Assembly: GCA_002428735.1 (NCBI GenBank)
Contig: DIXO01000019.1
Coordinates: forward strand, 1-64,000
DNA: 64,000 nucleotides
Origin: Syntrophaceae bacterium UBA6078
GTDB taxonomy: Bacteria > Desulfobacterota > Syntrophia > Syntrophales > UBA2210
Reading direction: 5' to 3'
In this document: positions 26,354 to 34,414 of the stretch, piece after piece
Layout of the letters: each line of letters starts with the position of its first letter
Position numbering within the stretch: position 1 is the first letter of the stretch
Made by a program: the position numbers and the translations under genes
The notes under the pieces: model-generated
What the model was told of the DNA's origin: nothing
The model's database searches: none
The model's input: only the letters and a program-made list of their open reading frames with translations

Positions 26354-27805
26354 CTACTGTGCCAAATTCTCTTTCGGTGTCTTGAAATCTTCTTTGTGAA
26401 GGCTGTACCGGTTCATGAGTTTTGACAACTGGCGGGTGGTGATTCCCGCTCTCCGCGCCGAGCTGCCGATGTTCCCCCGTTCCTCGGTAAGGATTTCTTT
26501 CAGGTAGAGTCGTTCTATCTGCTCGACTCCGCCTTGCCGGATCTCTTTGAGGGTCAGAGAAGAATCGATTCGTATCCCTCCGGCGCCGGGTTCGTTTTCA
26601 AAAAGTTCGCCAGGAAAGCTTTCCGGCGTCAGCACCGATGACTGTTCTATAATGTGCGCCCGCTCAATCAGGTTCTGAAGCTCACGGATATTGCCCGGCC
26701 ACGGGTACTTCATGAAAACCTGCAATACATCAGGGTGAACATCCCGGATCTCTTTGCTCGAAAACTGGTTCAACTTCTTTAAGAATATCTCGATGAACAA
26801 TCTGATATCCTCCCTGCGCTCGCTCAGCGCCGGGAGTTCAATGGGGAACACATTCAGACGGTAGTAGAGGTCTCTCCTGAATTCGCCGGAATCAATCATC
26901 TTTTTCAGGTCGGTATTCGTTGCCGCAATGACTCGGACATCGGCATTGATAACATCTTCTCCGCCGATACGCTGGAAGGTCCCCTCTTGCAGTATCTGGA
27001 GGAGCTTTATCTGCGCGGAGGGTGTTATAGTGCCGATTTCATCCAGGAAAAGTGTTCCCCCTTTGGCAATCTCAAATTTCCCCAGTTGTCTTCTCACGGC
27101 TCCGGTGAACGAACCCTTTTCGTGCCCGAAGAGTTCGCTCTCCAGGAGCGTCTCCGGGATCGCGCCGCAGTGAAGACTGATAAAAGGACCGTTTTTGCGG
27201 TTACTGTGCCGGTGAATCAACTTTGCCAGGACACTCTTGCCGGTGCCGGTATCGCCGCTGATCAGGACAGTGCTGTTGGTAGGGGCAACCAGCCGGACTT
27301 TTTCGAAGACCTGTTTCATGGCCGGGCTTCTTGTCTGGACTATTTCAAGCGAGTCGCTCTCCCAGAACTTGTCCCGCAGATATTCGAACTCGGACTGCAT
27401 GACAATTGATTCGTAGATGCTGTCCGCGACGTATTTGACTTCATCAGGAGCCAGTGGATAGGTAAGATAATTGCTTGCCCCGGCCTTCACCGCCATCACG
27501 GCCTCCCGGATCTCTTCCTGAGGCGACATGACGATGATTTCCAGATCGGGGGCGGCGAGCCAGAACGGCTGCAGGGCCGTCTTGTAGCCGTTCCCCCCCG
27601 TTCGGCCCCGGAGTATTTCAAGATCAATGAAAAGAAAATCGTAATGCCGTGCGCGAACCAGTTCGAGGGCTATGTCGATGCTGTAGGCTTCATCAACAGC
27701 CCGCCTCCCTTTAAAACTGTTGGAGACCGTCTCAAAAACCAATCGATCCTGAGCGATGACAAGCGCCGTCCGGGCGCTTCCGGATCGATTGCGGGATGGT
27801 GTCAC
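26354..27805 (-). CDS. Sigma-54-dependent activator with degenerate receiver domain
   Basis: This NtrC-type protein starts at GTG 27805 (GGAGG nine bases upstream), 483 residues. A receiver-like domain (about 13-130) keeps Asp61 (FLFIDLE) but lacks the double acidic pair (IAQD) and has Tyr116 (LTYP) in place of the conserved Lys, so normal phosphorylation is doubtful. The AAA+ domain has Walker A GDTGTGKS, the sigma-54 contact loop GSFTGA (231-236) and LFLDEIG. A Fis-type helix-turn-helix ends the protein (NIGSSARRAGITTRQLSKLM). Its neighbour is the sigma-54 promoter of kamA, the likely target. No histidine kinase is adjacent. Confidence 0.9.
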   Translation of the reverse strand: MTPSRNRSGSARTALVIAQDRLVFETVSNSFKGRRAVDEAYSIDIALELVRARHYDFLFIDLEILRGRTGGNGYKTALQPFWLAAPDLEIIVMSPQEEIREAVMAVKAGASNYLTYPLAPDEVKYVADSIYESIVMQSEFEYLRDKFWESDSLEIVQTRSPAMKQVFEKVRLVAPTNSTVLISGDTGTGKSVLAKLIHRHSNRKNGPFISLHCGAIPETLLESELFGHEKGSFTGAVRRQLGKFEIAKGGTLFLDEIGTITPSAQIKLLQILQEGTFQRIGGEDVINADVRVIAATNTDLKKMIDSGEFRRDLYYRLNVFPIELPALSERREDIRLFIEIFLKKLNQFSSKEIRDVHPDVLQVFMKYPWPGNIRELQNLIERAHIIEQSSVLTPESFPGELFENEPGAGGIRIDSSLTLKEIRQGGVEQIERLYLKEILTEERGNIGSSARRAGITTRQLSKLMNRYSLHKEDFKTPKENLAQ

Positions 27806-28007
27806 GATTGCTATCCTCCGTAGTGATAACCGGGCTTCGGGGAGCAACGGTACAAATTGTCAGCCATAGCCCTGAAACCTGATTTTCGTACCTCTTTAAT
27901 CCTGTTTGTTGAATCATTCAAGTTTTTTCGGGCTGCTTCGATGAAAAATCAGAGCTGTTTCGAAAAGAAAGAGAACTGTCCGAACTGTTCATTTTTCATA
28001 ATACTCC

Positions 28008-28036
28008 TTGACATGTAATCTCAATGGAGTTAGACA
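28008..28036 (+). promoter_or_regulatory. Possible sigma-70 promoter for the BON lipoprotein
   Basis: A perfect -35 TTGACA (28008-28013) is followed after 17 bases by TAGACA (28031-28036), a poor -10. It lies 48 bases before the ATG at 28084. Apart from this the 278 bases between the divergent regulator and the lipoprotein show no gene. Confidence 0.4.
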
Positions 28037-28083
28037 GCTAAACAAAAGCAATCATTCTACTTCTTCGAAAAGGAGCACACGCC

Positions 28084-28398
28084 ATGCCAAAATCACGTGT
28101 CATCTCAGGACTGCTTGTCAGTGCACTGTTTATGATAGTTCTCCTCGGTTGCGCGTCCACTTCCACGTCATCCAGCACGGGGGAGTATTTGGATGATTCC
28201 GTCATAACCACTAAGGTCAAAGCCTTGCTCGTGAAAGACACGGCCTTGAAAGCGTTTCAGATAAGCGTGGAAACGTACAAGGGCGTGGTGCAACTGAGCG
28301 GCTTTGTCGATTCAGCCAAAACCCGGGACAAGGCTGACTTCGTTGCCCGGACCGTTAAAGGCGTCAAAGTTGTTCAGAACAATTTGATTGTAAAATAA
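28084..28398 (+). CDS. BON-domain lipoprotein (OsmY-like)
   Basis: This 104-residue protein has a lipoprotein signal peptide ending in LLGC and one BON domain: DDSVITTKVKALLVKD, then ISVETYKGVVQLSGFVDS and VKVVQNNLIVK. BON proteins bind membranes or other envelope parts and are often induced by osmotic or envelope stress. A good Shine-Dalgarno (AAAAGGAG) precedes the ATG. It is followed by the J-domain/receiver gene with a 56-base gap. Confidence 0.88.
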   Translation: MPKSRVISGLLVSALFMIVLLGCASTSTSSSTGEYLDDSVITTKVKALLVKDTALKAFQISVETYKGVVQLSGFVDSAKTRDKADFVARTVKGVKVVQNNLIVK

Positions 28399-28454
28399 GC
28401 GTTGCAGGGCAACCGGCGCGCTTCATGAAACCATAATGCGTGGAGGAATCAACG

Positions 28455-29153
28455 GTGGAGAGCACTACGGACTCAGATCTGGAAAAGGACCTTATATATC
28501 TCGGTCTGCTTGACAAGGCCCACGAAATCTACGCCGAACTTGGTGAAACGGCTGTCCTTTCCTACATCAAGTCGAGCTATCGGCTGTTAAGCAAGGTGTA
28601 TCATCCGGACCTGAATCCCGCCAACAAACGGAAGGCTGAAATAACCCAGCAGACCTTGAACCGGGTCAATGAATCGATCTCCCGCATGACGGACCGGGAA
28701 CTCCTCGATATGATCAGACGTGGTGTGCCCGACGCGCATCCGGAAAGAAAAAGGATACTGGTTATTGAAGACCAGCCGGAATTACAAAAGTTTTTCCAGC
28801 AGATCCTTCTCATGGAGGGATACGATTCGAGAATTGCCGAGGACGGCGTCAAAGGCTATGAGGCATTTCACAGCTTCAAGCCGGATTTGCTGCTCTGCGA
28901 TATCGTCATGCCGCGGATGAACGGTCTGGAGGTAGTTGAAAAAATCAGAAAGACCCATCCGCGGATCAAGGTCATCTATGTGAGCGGGTTTTTCGGCCTC
29001 ACGCCCTTCAAGGGGAGGTTTGAGGAAGAGATTGCCCGGTACGGCTACCATATTCTGCCCAAACCATTCAAGGCGAGCGGGTTGTTGTCGTTGATCAGGG
29101 ACTATCTGAATGAAGACCTCGGTGAAAATGCGGGCGTTGATACGCTGGCGTGA
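28455..29153 (+). CDS. J-domain/response-regulator receiver fusion protein
   Basis: The first 80 residues form a divergent J domain with the HPD triad at 50-52 (SKVYHPDLNP), which in DnaJ proteins stimulates Hsp70. Residues 98-220 are a complete CheY-like receiver: acidic pair Glu105-Asp106, phospho-acceptor Asp149 (LLCDIVMP), Ser177 and Lys203 (LPKPF). There is no DNA-binding output domain. The start is GTG 28455, with GGAGG at 28442-28446; a GTG at 28440 is too close to that site. The combination suggests phosphorylation-controlled chaperone recruitment, which is inference. Confidence 0.82.
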   Translation: MESTTDSDLEKDLIYLGLLDKAHEIYAELGETAVLSYIKSSYRLLSKVYHPDLNPANKRKAEITQQTLNRVNESISRMTDRELLDMIRRGVPDAHPERKRILVIEDQPELQKFFQQILLMEGYDSRIAEDGVKGYEAFHSFKPDLLLCDIVMPRMNGLEVVEKIRKTHPRIKVIYVSGFFGLTPFKGRFEEEIARYGYHILPKPFKASGLLSLIRDYLNEDLGENAGVDTLA

Positions 29154-29205
29154 TATGGCCGAAAATCTCGTCATCCATAATTGAATCAAGTTGTCTTTTG
29201 TTTCT

Positions 29206-29224
29206 TGGTAACGGTTACTTACCA
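29206..29224. promoter_or_regulatory. Palindrome TGGTAA-N7-TTACCA, possible operator
   Basis: A perfect 6+6 inverted repeat with a 7-base spacer lies 44 bases before the AI-2E transporter gene in a 114-base intergenic stretch. It has no T-run, so it is unlikely to be a terminator. A dimeric repressor site is possible but untested. Confidence 0.3.
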
Positions 29225-29267
29225 TTGATTTGTTAAAGCATTTTCTCGGTACACATAAGGCTGAAAC

Positions 29268-30275
29268 ATGAGCACACCCTATGAAAAGATAAACAACGTC
29301 TGCCTTCTCATCCTGGCTTCCACGGCCGTCACCGTGGCATTGATCTACACGAAATCGATACTCGTCCCTTTCGTTATAGCCTTCTTCCTTTACTCCATCC
29401 TGTCTCCCGTCATCAGTGCTTTGAATCACAGGTTGAAATGGGCGCGGGTGATAGTTTCCGTGCTGGTGGCAACGCTGTTCGTCATATGTATCACCCTTAT
29501 CAGTATCTTTATCGTCAATTCCCTGAACGGTTTTTTCAGAGACGCGGCACAGTATAAGGACCGGATCGTTGAATTCGTGGCATGGCTGCGGACTACCGCC
29601 GAGGGATTCGGCTTCCGGATTCAGGATATCTCCATAGAAACGTATATCAAGAAACTGCCCTTTTTCTCCATGGCGGGGAACATCACCCTGGCGGCCGGGG
29701 CATTCCTGGGCAATTTGCTCCTGGTCATTGTCTTTGTCGTCTTTCTTCTGATCGGAGAAACCGCTTCCATAAGCGACGACAACAATTTGATCTCACAGAC
29801 GAAAAGTAATATATCCCGGTACGTGGCAACCAAATTCCTGACGTCTCTTGTCACCGGCATTCTGGTCTTCATTCTTCTTCTGTCGTTCCGTGTCGAAATG
29901 GCCTTTCTTTTCGGGGTTCTCACGATCCTCTTCAACTTTATCCCCAATATTGGTTCAATCATTGCCACGGTCCTTCCCCTGCCAGTCATTCTCCTCCAGT
30001 TCGGTTTCGGCTGGCAGTTGTGGGTCGTCCTGGCCGTTTCATCGACCTTTCAGTTCGTGATCGGGAATGTCATAGAACCAAAACTGATGGGAGAACGCAT
30101 GGACCTGCACCCCATAACCGTCCTTCTTTTCCTGATGTTCTGGGGGCTGGTCTGGGGTTTGCCCGGTATGTTCCTCGCTGTCCCCATCACCGCCGTAATC
30201 AAGATTATCCTGAGCCGGATAGAAACGACCGAAGCCATCGCGGAACTGATGGCAGGTCGGGCTGGGGGGAAGTAA
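29268..30275 (+). CDS. AI-2E family transporter (PF01594)
   Basis: This inner-membrane protein has about eight TM helices and a soluble segment around residues 85-135 (RIVEFVAWLRTTAEGFGF region). The family's C-terminal signature is seen in FNFIPNIGSIIATVLPLP, VIGNVIEPKLMGERMDLHP and WGLVWGLPGMFLAVP. Known members export quorum-sensing AI-2 or act as Na+/H+ antiporters; nothing here decides which. Length 335. It appears to be monocistronic. Confidence 0.88.
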   Translation: MSTPYEKINNVCLLILASTAVTVALIYTKSILVPFVIAFFLYSILSPVISALNHRLKWARVIVSVLVATLFVICITLISIFIVNSLNGFFRDAAQYKDRIVEFVAWLRTTAEGFGFRIQDISIETYIKKLPFFSMAGNITLAAGAFLGNLLLVIVFVVFLLIGETASISDDNNLISQTKSNISRYVATKFLTSLVTGILVFILLLSFRVEMAFLFGVLTILFNFIPNIGSIIATVLPLPVILLQFGFGWQLWVVLAVSSTFQFVIGNVIEPKLMGERMDLHPITVLLFLMFWGLVWGLPGMFLAVPITAVIKIILSRIETTEAIAELMAGRAGGK

Positions 30276-30340
30276 AGCGGGCATGGGAATGGGTAAACAA
30301 TTAAGACTTGGCTTATTACATTGATGGAAGGAGATTTATA

Positions 30341-30865
30341 ATGTTTGAATCATACAATGAAAACGAAAGGGAAGAAATTTTAAACAAGGTTGAAAAAAGA
30401 GGAAATGAAATCGAAATGAAATGTTTTGGCTGTGGCCAAGCTACTATGCTTGCGTTACAAGAAGTCTTTCAAATGAAAAACGAGGAACTGTTTAAAGCTC
30501 TTAGTGGATTCGGTTACGGAATTGGTCGAATGCGTTTGGTGTGTGGATCATTGATTGCGGGTGACCTCTTTCTGGGGCTGAAGTACGGGCGTAACTACGG
30601 TGACCTGGATCTTCCTGTGGATGTTCACGTAGAAAAGATGCGGGCTTCATATGAGCCAGTCGGCAGGCTACATAAATGGTTTGAACGCGAGTTTGGGTCT
30701 GTGATCTGTCGCGAGATTCGGAAATCTTTTCTTGGGGTTGATCTAGACCCTAATATTCAATGGCAGTTAGAAATGGCTCGGGAAGAGGGGATTCATGACT
30801 ATTGTAGCCGGCTAGTCGGAAAGGTTGCTCGAAAAACAGGCGAGCTTCTAATTTCATTTAGGTAA
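30341..30865 (+). CDS. C_GCAxxG_C_C family protein
   Basis: This 174-residue protein has the family's Cys pattern: CFGCGQATM at 28-36, a further Cys in RLVCGSLIAGDLFLGLKYGR and later Cys in SVICREIRKSF and HDYCSRLV. The family is annotated as a probable redox or metal-binding protein and is common in anaerobes. ATG 30341 has a strong GGAAGGAG site, better than an upstream in-frame start at 30308. The gene looks more AT-rich than its neighbours, and the hairpin-rich mobile region begins at its stop codon. Confidence 0.75.
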   Translation: MFESYNENEREEILNKVEKRGNEIEMKCFGCGQATMLALQEVFQMKNEELFKALSGFGYGIGRMRLVCGSLIAGDLFLGLKYGRNYGDLDLPVDVHVEKMRASYEPVGRLHKWFEREFGSVICREIRKSFLGVDLDPNIQWQLEMAREEGIHDYCSRLVGKVARKTGELLISFR

Positions 30866-30869
30866 ACTC

Positions 30870-31063
30870 CCGGCTATGCCGGTGTACTCCCGGACTTTAA
30901 CATTTCCAAGAATACAAAGAAGATCTCTTAACCGTAAACCATTCAAAGTGTACAGAGAAGGATACTTCAATTCATTTCTCTCTCATACCACTGAATTACC
31001 ATCGGCTGTAAGCCGAAGGGTTCAGCGGTCGCGTCGAATGAATTCGACTGCTTTGCGACCGCT
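30870..31063. repeat. Three small hairpins left of the IS200-type element
   Basis: Perfect inverted repeats lie at 30870-30882 (CCGGC-TAT-GCCGG), 31002-31016 (TCGGCT-GTA-AGCCGA) and 31024-31063. In the last, AGCGGTCGC pairs with GCGACCGCT and an inner GTCGAAT pairs with ATTCGAC, making a nested structure. No gene is seen between 30866 and 31175. The hairpins may be subterminal structures of the element or older REP-like units. Confidence 0.7.
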
Positions 31064-31083
31064 TTATAAAATCGGCCAGAAAA

Positions 31084-31624
31084 CCCCAGGCTTTTAAGCC
31101 TGGGGATGAATGGCCGCCCGGAGCGCAGCCAGCGAAAAGCTGGCTAAGCGGAGGTCAATCTGGCATGATCTGACGATGGCCAGATACAAAACCGGTGCAC
31201 ATACAAAACATCGTTTACGGTACCACGTGGTATGGATTCCCAAGTATAGGAAACGAGTACTGCGAGGTAAAATAGCCGTCCGCCTGAAGCGGCTCCTATA
31301 TGAGGCTTGCAAGACCAACAGATGGTGGATCAGTGAGATCAGCATCCAGGAAGACCATGTGCACATTGTGATCCAGACAAATCCGCGAGAAAGCGTTTCG
31401 GAAGTGGTACAGATTCTCAAGGGTGGTACAAGTCGAGTCATTCGTAAGGAATTCCCGGAACTGGAAGAATTTCTATGGGGCGATAGTTTCTGGGCGGATG
31501 GGTATTTTGCCGAGACAGTTGGCAAAGTTGATGAAGAGGTTGTGAAACGATACATAAGAAACCAATCTCGCTCATAGAGTCAGATCATGCCAGCGGACCT
31601 GAAACCCTGGGCTTTAGCCCAGGG
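31084..31624 (+). mobile_element. IS200-type insertion element (tnpA only)
   Basis: The element is bounded by two hairpins that end subterminally: CCCCAGGCTT/AAGCCTGGGG at 31084-31105 and CCCTGGGC/GCCCAGGG at 31605-31624. Their similarity (both built on CCTGGGC) and the single Y1 transposase gene between them fit the IS200 group, which moves as single-stranded DNA without terminal inverted repeats. No tnpB gene is present. True ends may lie some tens of bases outside the hairpins. Confidence 0.75.
31176..31577 (+). CDS. tnpA: IS200/IS605 family Y1 transposase TnpA
   Basis: This HUH-superfamily single-strand transposase is 133 residues from ATG 31176. The family start RYHVVWIPKYRKRVL, the metal-binding HVH at 61-63 (QEDHVHIVIQ), LKGGTSRVIRKEFP, WADGYFAETVG and the catalytic Tyr126 in RYIRNQ are all present, so the enzyme looks intact. 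A longer reading from 31110 would run through the flanking repeat and is unlikely. Confidence 0.92.
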   Translation: MARYKTGAHTKHRLRYHVVWIPKYRKRVLRGKIAVRLKRLLYEACKTNRWWISEISIQEDHVHIVIQTNPRESVSEVVQILKGGTSRVIRKEFPELEEFLWGDSFWADGYFAETVGKVDEEVVKRYIRNQSRS

Positions 31625-31711
31625 AGTGGTTCATTGCCTGCTTTCGATATTTCGGTATCCAAATGAGGTGTACCTTTAAGTCAGTTTTTGTATGAGCTCC
31701 AATTTGATAAC

Positions 31712-31780
31712 GTCGCATAGCGACATGTATAAACTTTTCTTCGCCTAAAGGCGAGGGGTTTCAACCATCCCCGAAGGGGA
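31712..31780. repeat. Three small hairpins right of the IS200-type element
   Basis: Perfect hairpins with 3- to 4-base loops lie at 31712-31724 (GTCGC-ATA-GCGAC), 31741-31754 (TCGCC-TAAA-GGCGA) and 31768-31780 (TCCCC-GAA-GGGGA). They mirror the hairpin group on the left of the element. The space from 31625 to 31879 has no gene that I can see. Confidence 0.65.
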
Positions 31781-31879
31781 CACTAATCTATGCAACTAAT
31801 ATCATTGATAAATTGCGCTGAAAGCGGTTCTAAGCACTGAGAAAATTCATTTCCTGCTCCCGTGGTAGAGGCGCGATTG

Positions 31880-34324
31880 ATGGAAGCTGTCCTGAAAATC
31901 CTGAATAAGATCGAAAACCCGCTGATCTTCCTGTCAAGGGATTCCTACAAAAACCTCCCCATCGTCAGAGACCTCGAGCGGACGATGTCAGGGTTCCTCG
32001 ACGAACTCATGGCGGCCTTTACCGAAGACTCACTTCCACAACCTGATGAAACGATTGCCGAACTCCAGAAGGTCTTCCAGGGTTTCGACACGCTTCCCGT
32101 CGCGGACCGTAAGCAGCGGATCGACGCGGCCCTCGTCTATATACGGGAACTGAAGAACCTTTGCGCTGAACCGGCCCCGCCTCCTCCCGCCGCGACAGTA
32201 ACCCTTCACGAACGGGAGGACCGGGCAACGTGTCTCAAAAAGCTGGCACTCGACGTCCAGTATATCAAGGGGGTCGGTCCGAAGGTTTCCGCTCTCCTCG
32301 GCCGAAAAGGGTTGAAGAACGTTGAAGACATGCTGTACTTTCTGCCGCGGCGGTACGAGGATCGCAGACAGATACAGTCCATTTCCTCTGTGGCCGTCGG
32401 CGCACGCGAGACGGTGGTGGGAACGGTCACGGACGTAATCGTCCGGCGCTACCGGAGCAGGCGCGTTCTCGAAGTAACAATCGGGGACAATACCGGCCTT
32501 CTTACGGCAAAGTGGTTCCAAGGGAACTTCTCTTACCTCGCCAAGCGGTTCAAGGAGGGGCAGCAGGTCATCCTCACGGGGGAGGTGAAGGTTTTCCTGT
32601 ACGGGAAGGAGATGCTGCACCCGGATTACGAGATATTGGACGAGGCCGACGATGAAATGATCCATTTCAAACGGATCGTCCCCGTTTACTCCGAGACGGA
32701 GGGATTGCACCAGAAGTACATCCGGCGAATCATGATGCGGGTCGTCACGGAATATTCCCATTGCATCACCAGTCCTATCCCTGAGGAGATCTGCCGCCGG
32801 AACCGCCTTGTCGATATCGGGTACGCGATCCGGAATGTCCATTTTCCCGATCACGATCAGGACATCGAAGCCCTCAACGAACTCAGATCTCCGGCACGGC
32901 GGCGGCTCGTATTCGACGAGTTCTTCTTCTTCGAACTGGGAATGGCCCTCAAGAGGAAAGGGCAGATATTCGAGCGGGGAATTACCTTTCCGACGGGCGG
33001 CCCCTTGGTGCAAAAGTTCTATGATATTATATCATTCGAGCTAACCGGGGCGCAGAAGAGGGTTGTCGGGGAGATCGAGGCGGATATGGCGCGCCCCCAC
33101 CCCATGCATCGCCTTCTCCAGGGAGATGTGGGGAGCGGAAAGACGGTTGTCTCCATGGCGGCGATGATAACTGCGTGTGAGGCGGGGTATCAGGCGGCCA
33201 TCATGGCCCCCACCGAGATCCTGGCGGTCCAGCACTTCAATAATATCAAGAAGTGGTCGGAAGAACTGGGGATTCGAGCCGCGCTCCTCACGGGGAACAT
33301 GAAGGCGGCTGAACGCAAGGCCGCTCTTGCGGGGATCGAATCGGGAGAGATCGGGATTATCGTGGGGACGCATGCGATCATACAGGAAGGGGTCGCTTTC
33401 AGGAACCTCGGTTTTGTCGTCATCGACGAGCAGCACCGCTTTGGCGTCGTACAGCGGGCCGCCCTCAGGGGAAAGGGGCTCAATCCGGACGTCCTCGTCA
33501 TGACGGCCACGCCGATTCCGAGGACCCTTGCCATGACGGTGTACGGCGACCTGGACCTCTCTGTGATCGACGAGATGCCCCCGGGGAAGAAGCCCATAAA
33601 AACCAAGGTGTTTTACGAGAAAAGCCGGGAACAGGTGTACGAAATCATCCGCAAGGAAGTGGAGAAAAGGAACCAGGCCTTTATCGTCTATCCCCTGGTG
33701 GAGGAATCGGAGGCCCTCGATCTGAAGGACGCCACGAGCATGGCCGCCCATCTTCAGAAGGATATATTCCCCGATCTGCGCGTGGGACTGATCCACGGGA
33801 GAATGCACGGGACAGAAAAAGATGCGATTATGACGGGTTTCAAGGGGCGCTCCCTGGATATTCTGGTCTCTACAACGGTGATCGAGGTGGGGATCGATAT
33901 CCCGACCGCCTCCCTGATGGTGGTGGAACACGCCGAGCGGTTCGGCCTTTCGCAGTTGCATCAGCTTCGGGGAAGGGTAGGGCGAAGCGGTCTGGATTCC
34001 TATTGTGCCCTGGTCGCCCAGCACCAGGGAAGCGCCGATGCGCGAAAGCGGCTTCGGGTGATGGAACAGACAAACGACGGATTCCGGATCGCCGAGGAAG
34101 ATCTCCTGATCCGGGGACCCGGCGAATTCATGGGCACCAGGCAGTCGGGCCTCCCTGATTTTCGGGTCGCGAGCATCCTGCGGGATGCCGCCACGCTTGA
34201 CGAGGCGCGTCGGGAGGCATTCCTTCTGGTGGAAAATGACCCCGCTCTTGAGAATCACCCGGAACTCAGAGAGGCCCTCCTGAGACGTTGGGAGAGCCGT
34301 CTGGAGATTGCCAAAACGGGATAA
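31880..34324 (+). CDS. recG: ATP-dependent DNA helicase RecG
   Basis: This superfamily 2 branch-migration helicase regresses stalled forks and processes Holliday junctions. The wedge/OB domain (about 115-300) includes VKGVGPKVSALLGRKG-like and DNTGLLTAKWFQGNF. Helicase motifs are Walker A GDVGSGKT, motif II VVIDEQHRFGV, motif III TATPIPRT and motif VI QLRGRVGRSGL. At 814 residues it is longer than E. coli RecG (693). The extra is an N-terminal extension of about 115 residues, as in Gram-negative delta and some thermophile RecGs. ATG 31880 has GAGG eight bases upstream; GTG 31862 is an alternative. Confidence 0.95.
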   Translation: MEAVLKILNKIENPLIFLSRDSYKNLPIVRDLERTMSGFLDELMAAFTEDSLPQPDETIAELQKVFQGFDTLPVADRKQRIDAALVYIRELKNLCAEPAPPPPAATVTLHEREDRATCLKKLALDVQYIKGVGPKVSALLGRKGLKNVEDMLYFLPRRYEDRRQIQSISSVAVGARETVVGTVTDVIVRRYRSRRVLEVTIGDNTGLLTAKWFQGNFSYLAKRFKEGQQVILTGEVKVFLYGKEMLHPDYEILDEADDEMIHFKRIVPVYSETEGLHQKYIRRIMMRVVTEYSHCITSPIPEEICRRNRLVDIGYAIRNVHFPDHDQDIEALNELRSPARRRLVFDEFFFFELGMALKRKGQIFERGITFPTGGPLVQKFYDIISFELTGAQKRVVGEIEADMARPHPMHRLLQGDVGSGKTVVSMAAMITACEAGYQAAIMAPTEILAVQHFNNIKKWSEELGIRAALLTGNMKAAERKAALAGIESGEIGIIVGTHAIIQEGVAFRNLGFVVIDEQHRFGVVQRAALRGKGLNPDVLVMTATPIPRTLAMTVYGDLDLSVIDEMPPGKKPIKTKVFYEKSREQVYEIIRKEVEKRNQAFIVYPLVEESEALDLKDATSMAAHLQKDIFPDLRVGLIHGRMHGTEKDAIMTGFKGRSLDILVSTTVIEVGIDIPTASLMVVEHAERFGLSQLHQLRGRVGRSGLDSYCALVAQHQGSADARKRLRVMEQTNDGFRIAEEDLLIRGPGEFMGTRQSGLPDFRVASILRDAATLDEARREAFLLVENDPALENHPELREALLRRWESRLEIAKTG

Positions 34325-34414
34325 GTCCCGAATTTTAACCTTGAAACTTTTACCCAACTGTTATAGCTGTCTGCTATCAAATATGGATTGCACCGAACGA
34401 AAGGGGTTTCCCCT

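Noticed and set aside
31625..31879. IS605-type tnpB or guide RNA downstream of tnpA
   Set aside because: No TnpB reading frame or RuvC/zinc motifs are present; only small hairpins remain, so an IS605 claim is unsupported.
33041..34357. 438-codon minus-strand reading opposite recG
   Set aside because: No motifs, and RecG motifs occupy the other strand; its Pro/His/Arg-rich text is typical of antisense shadow.
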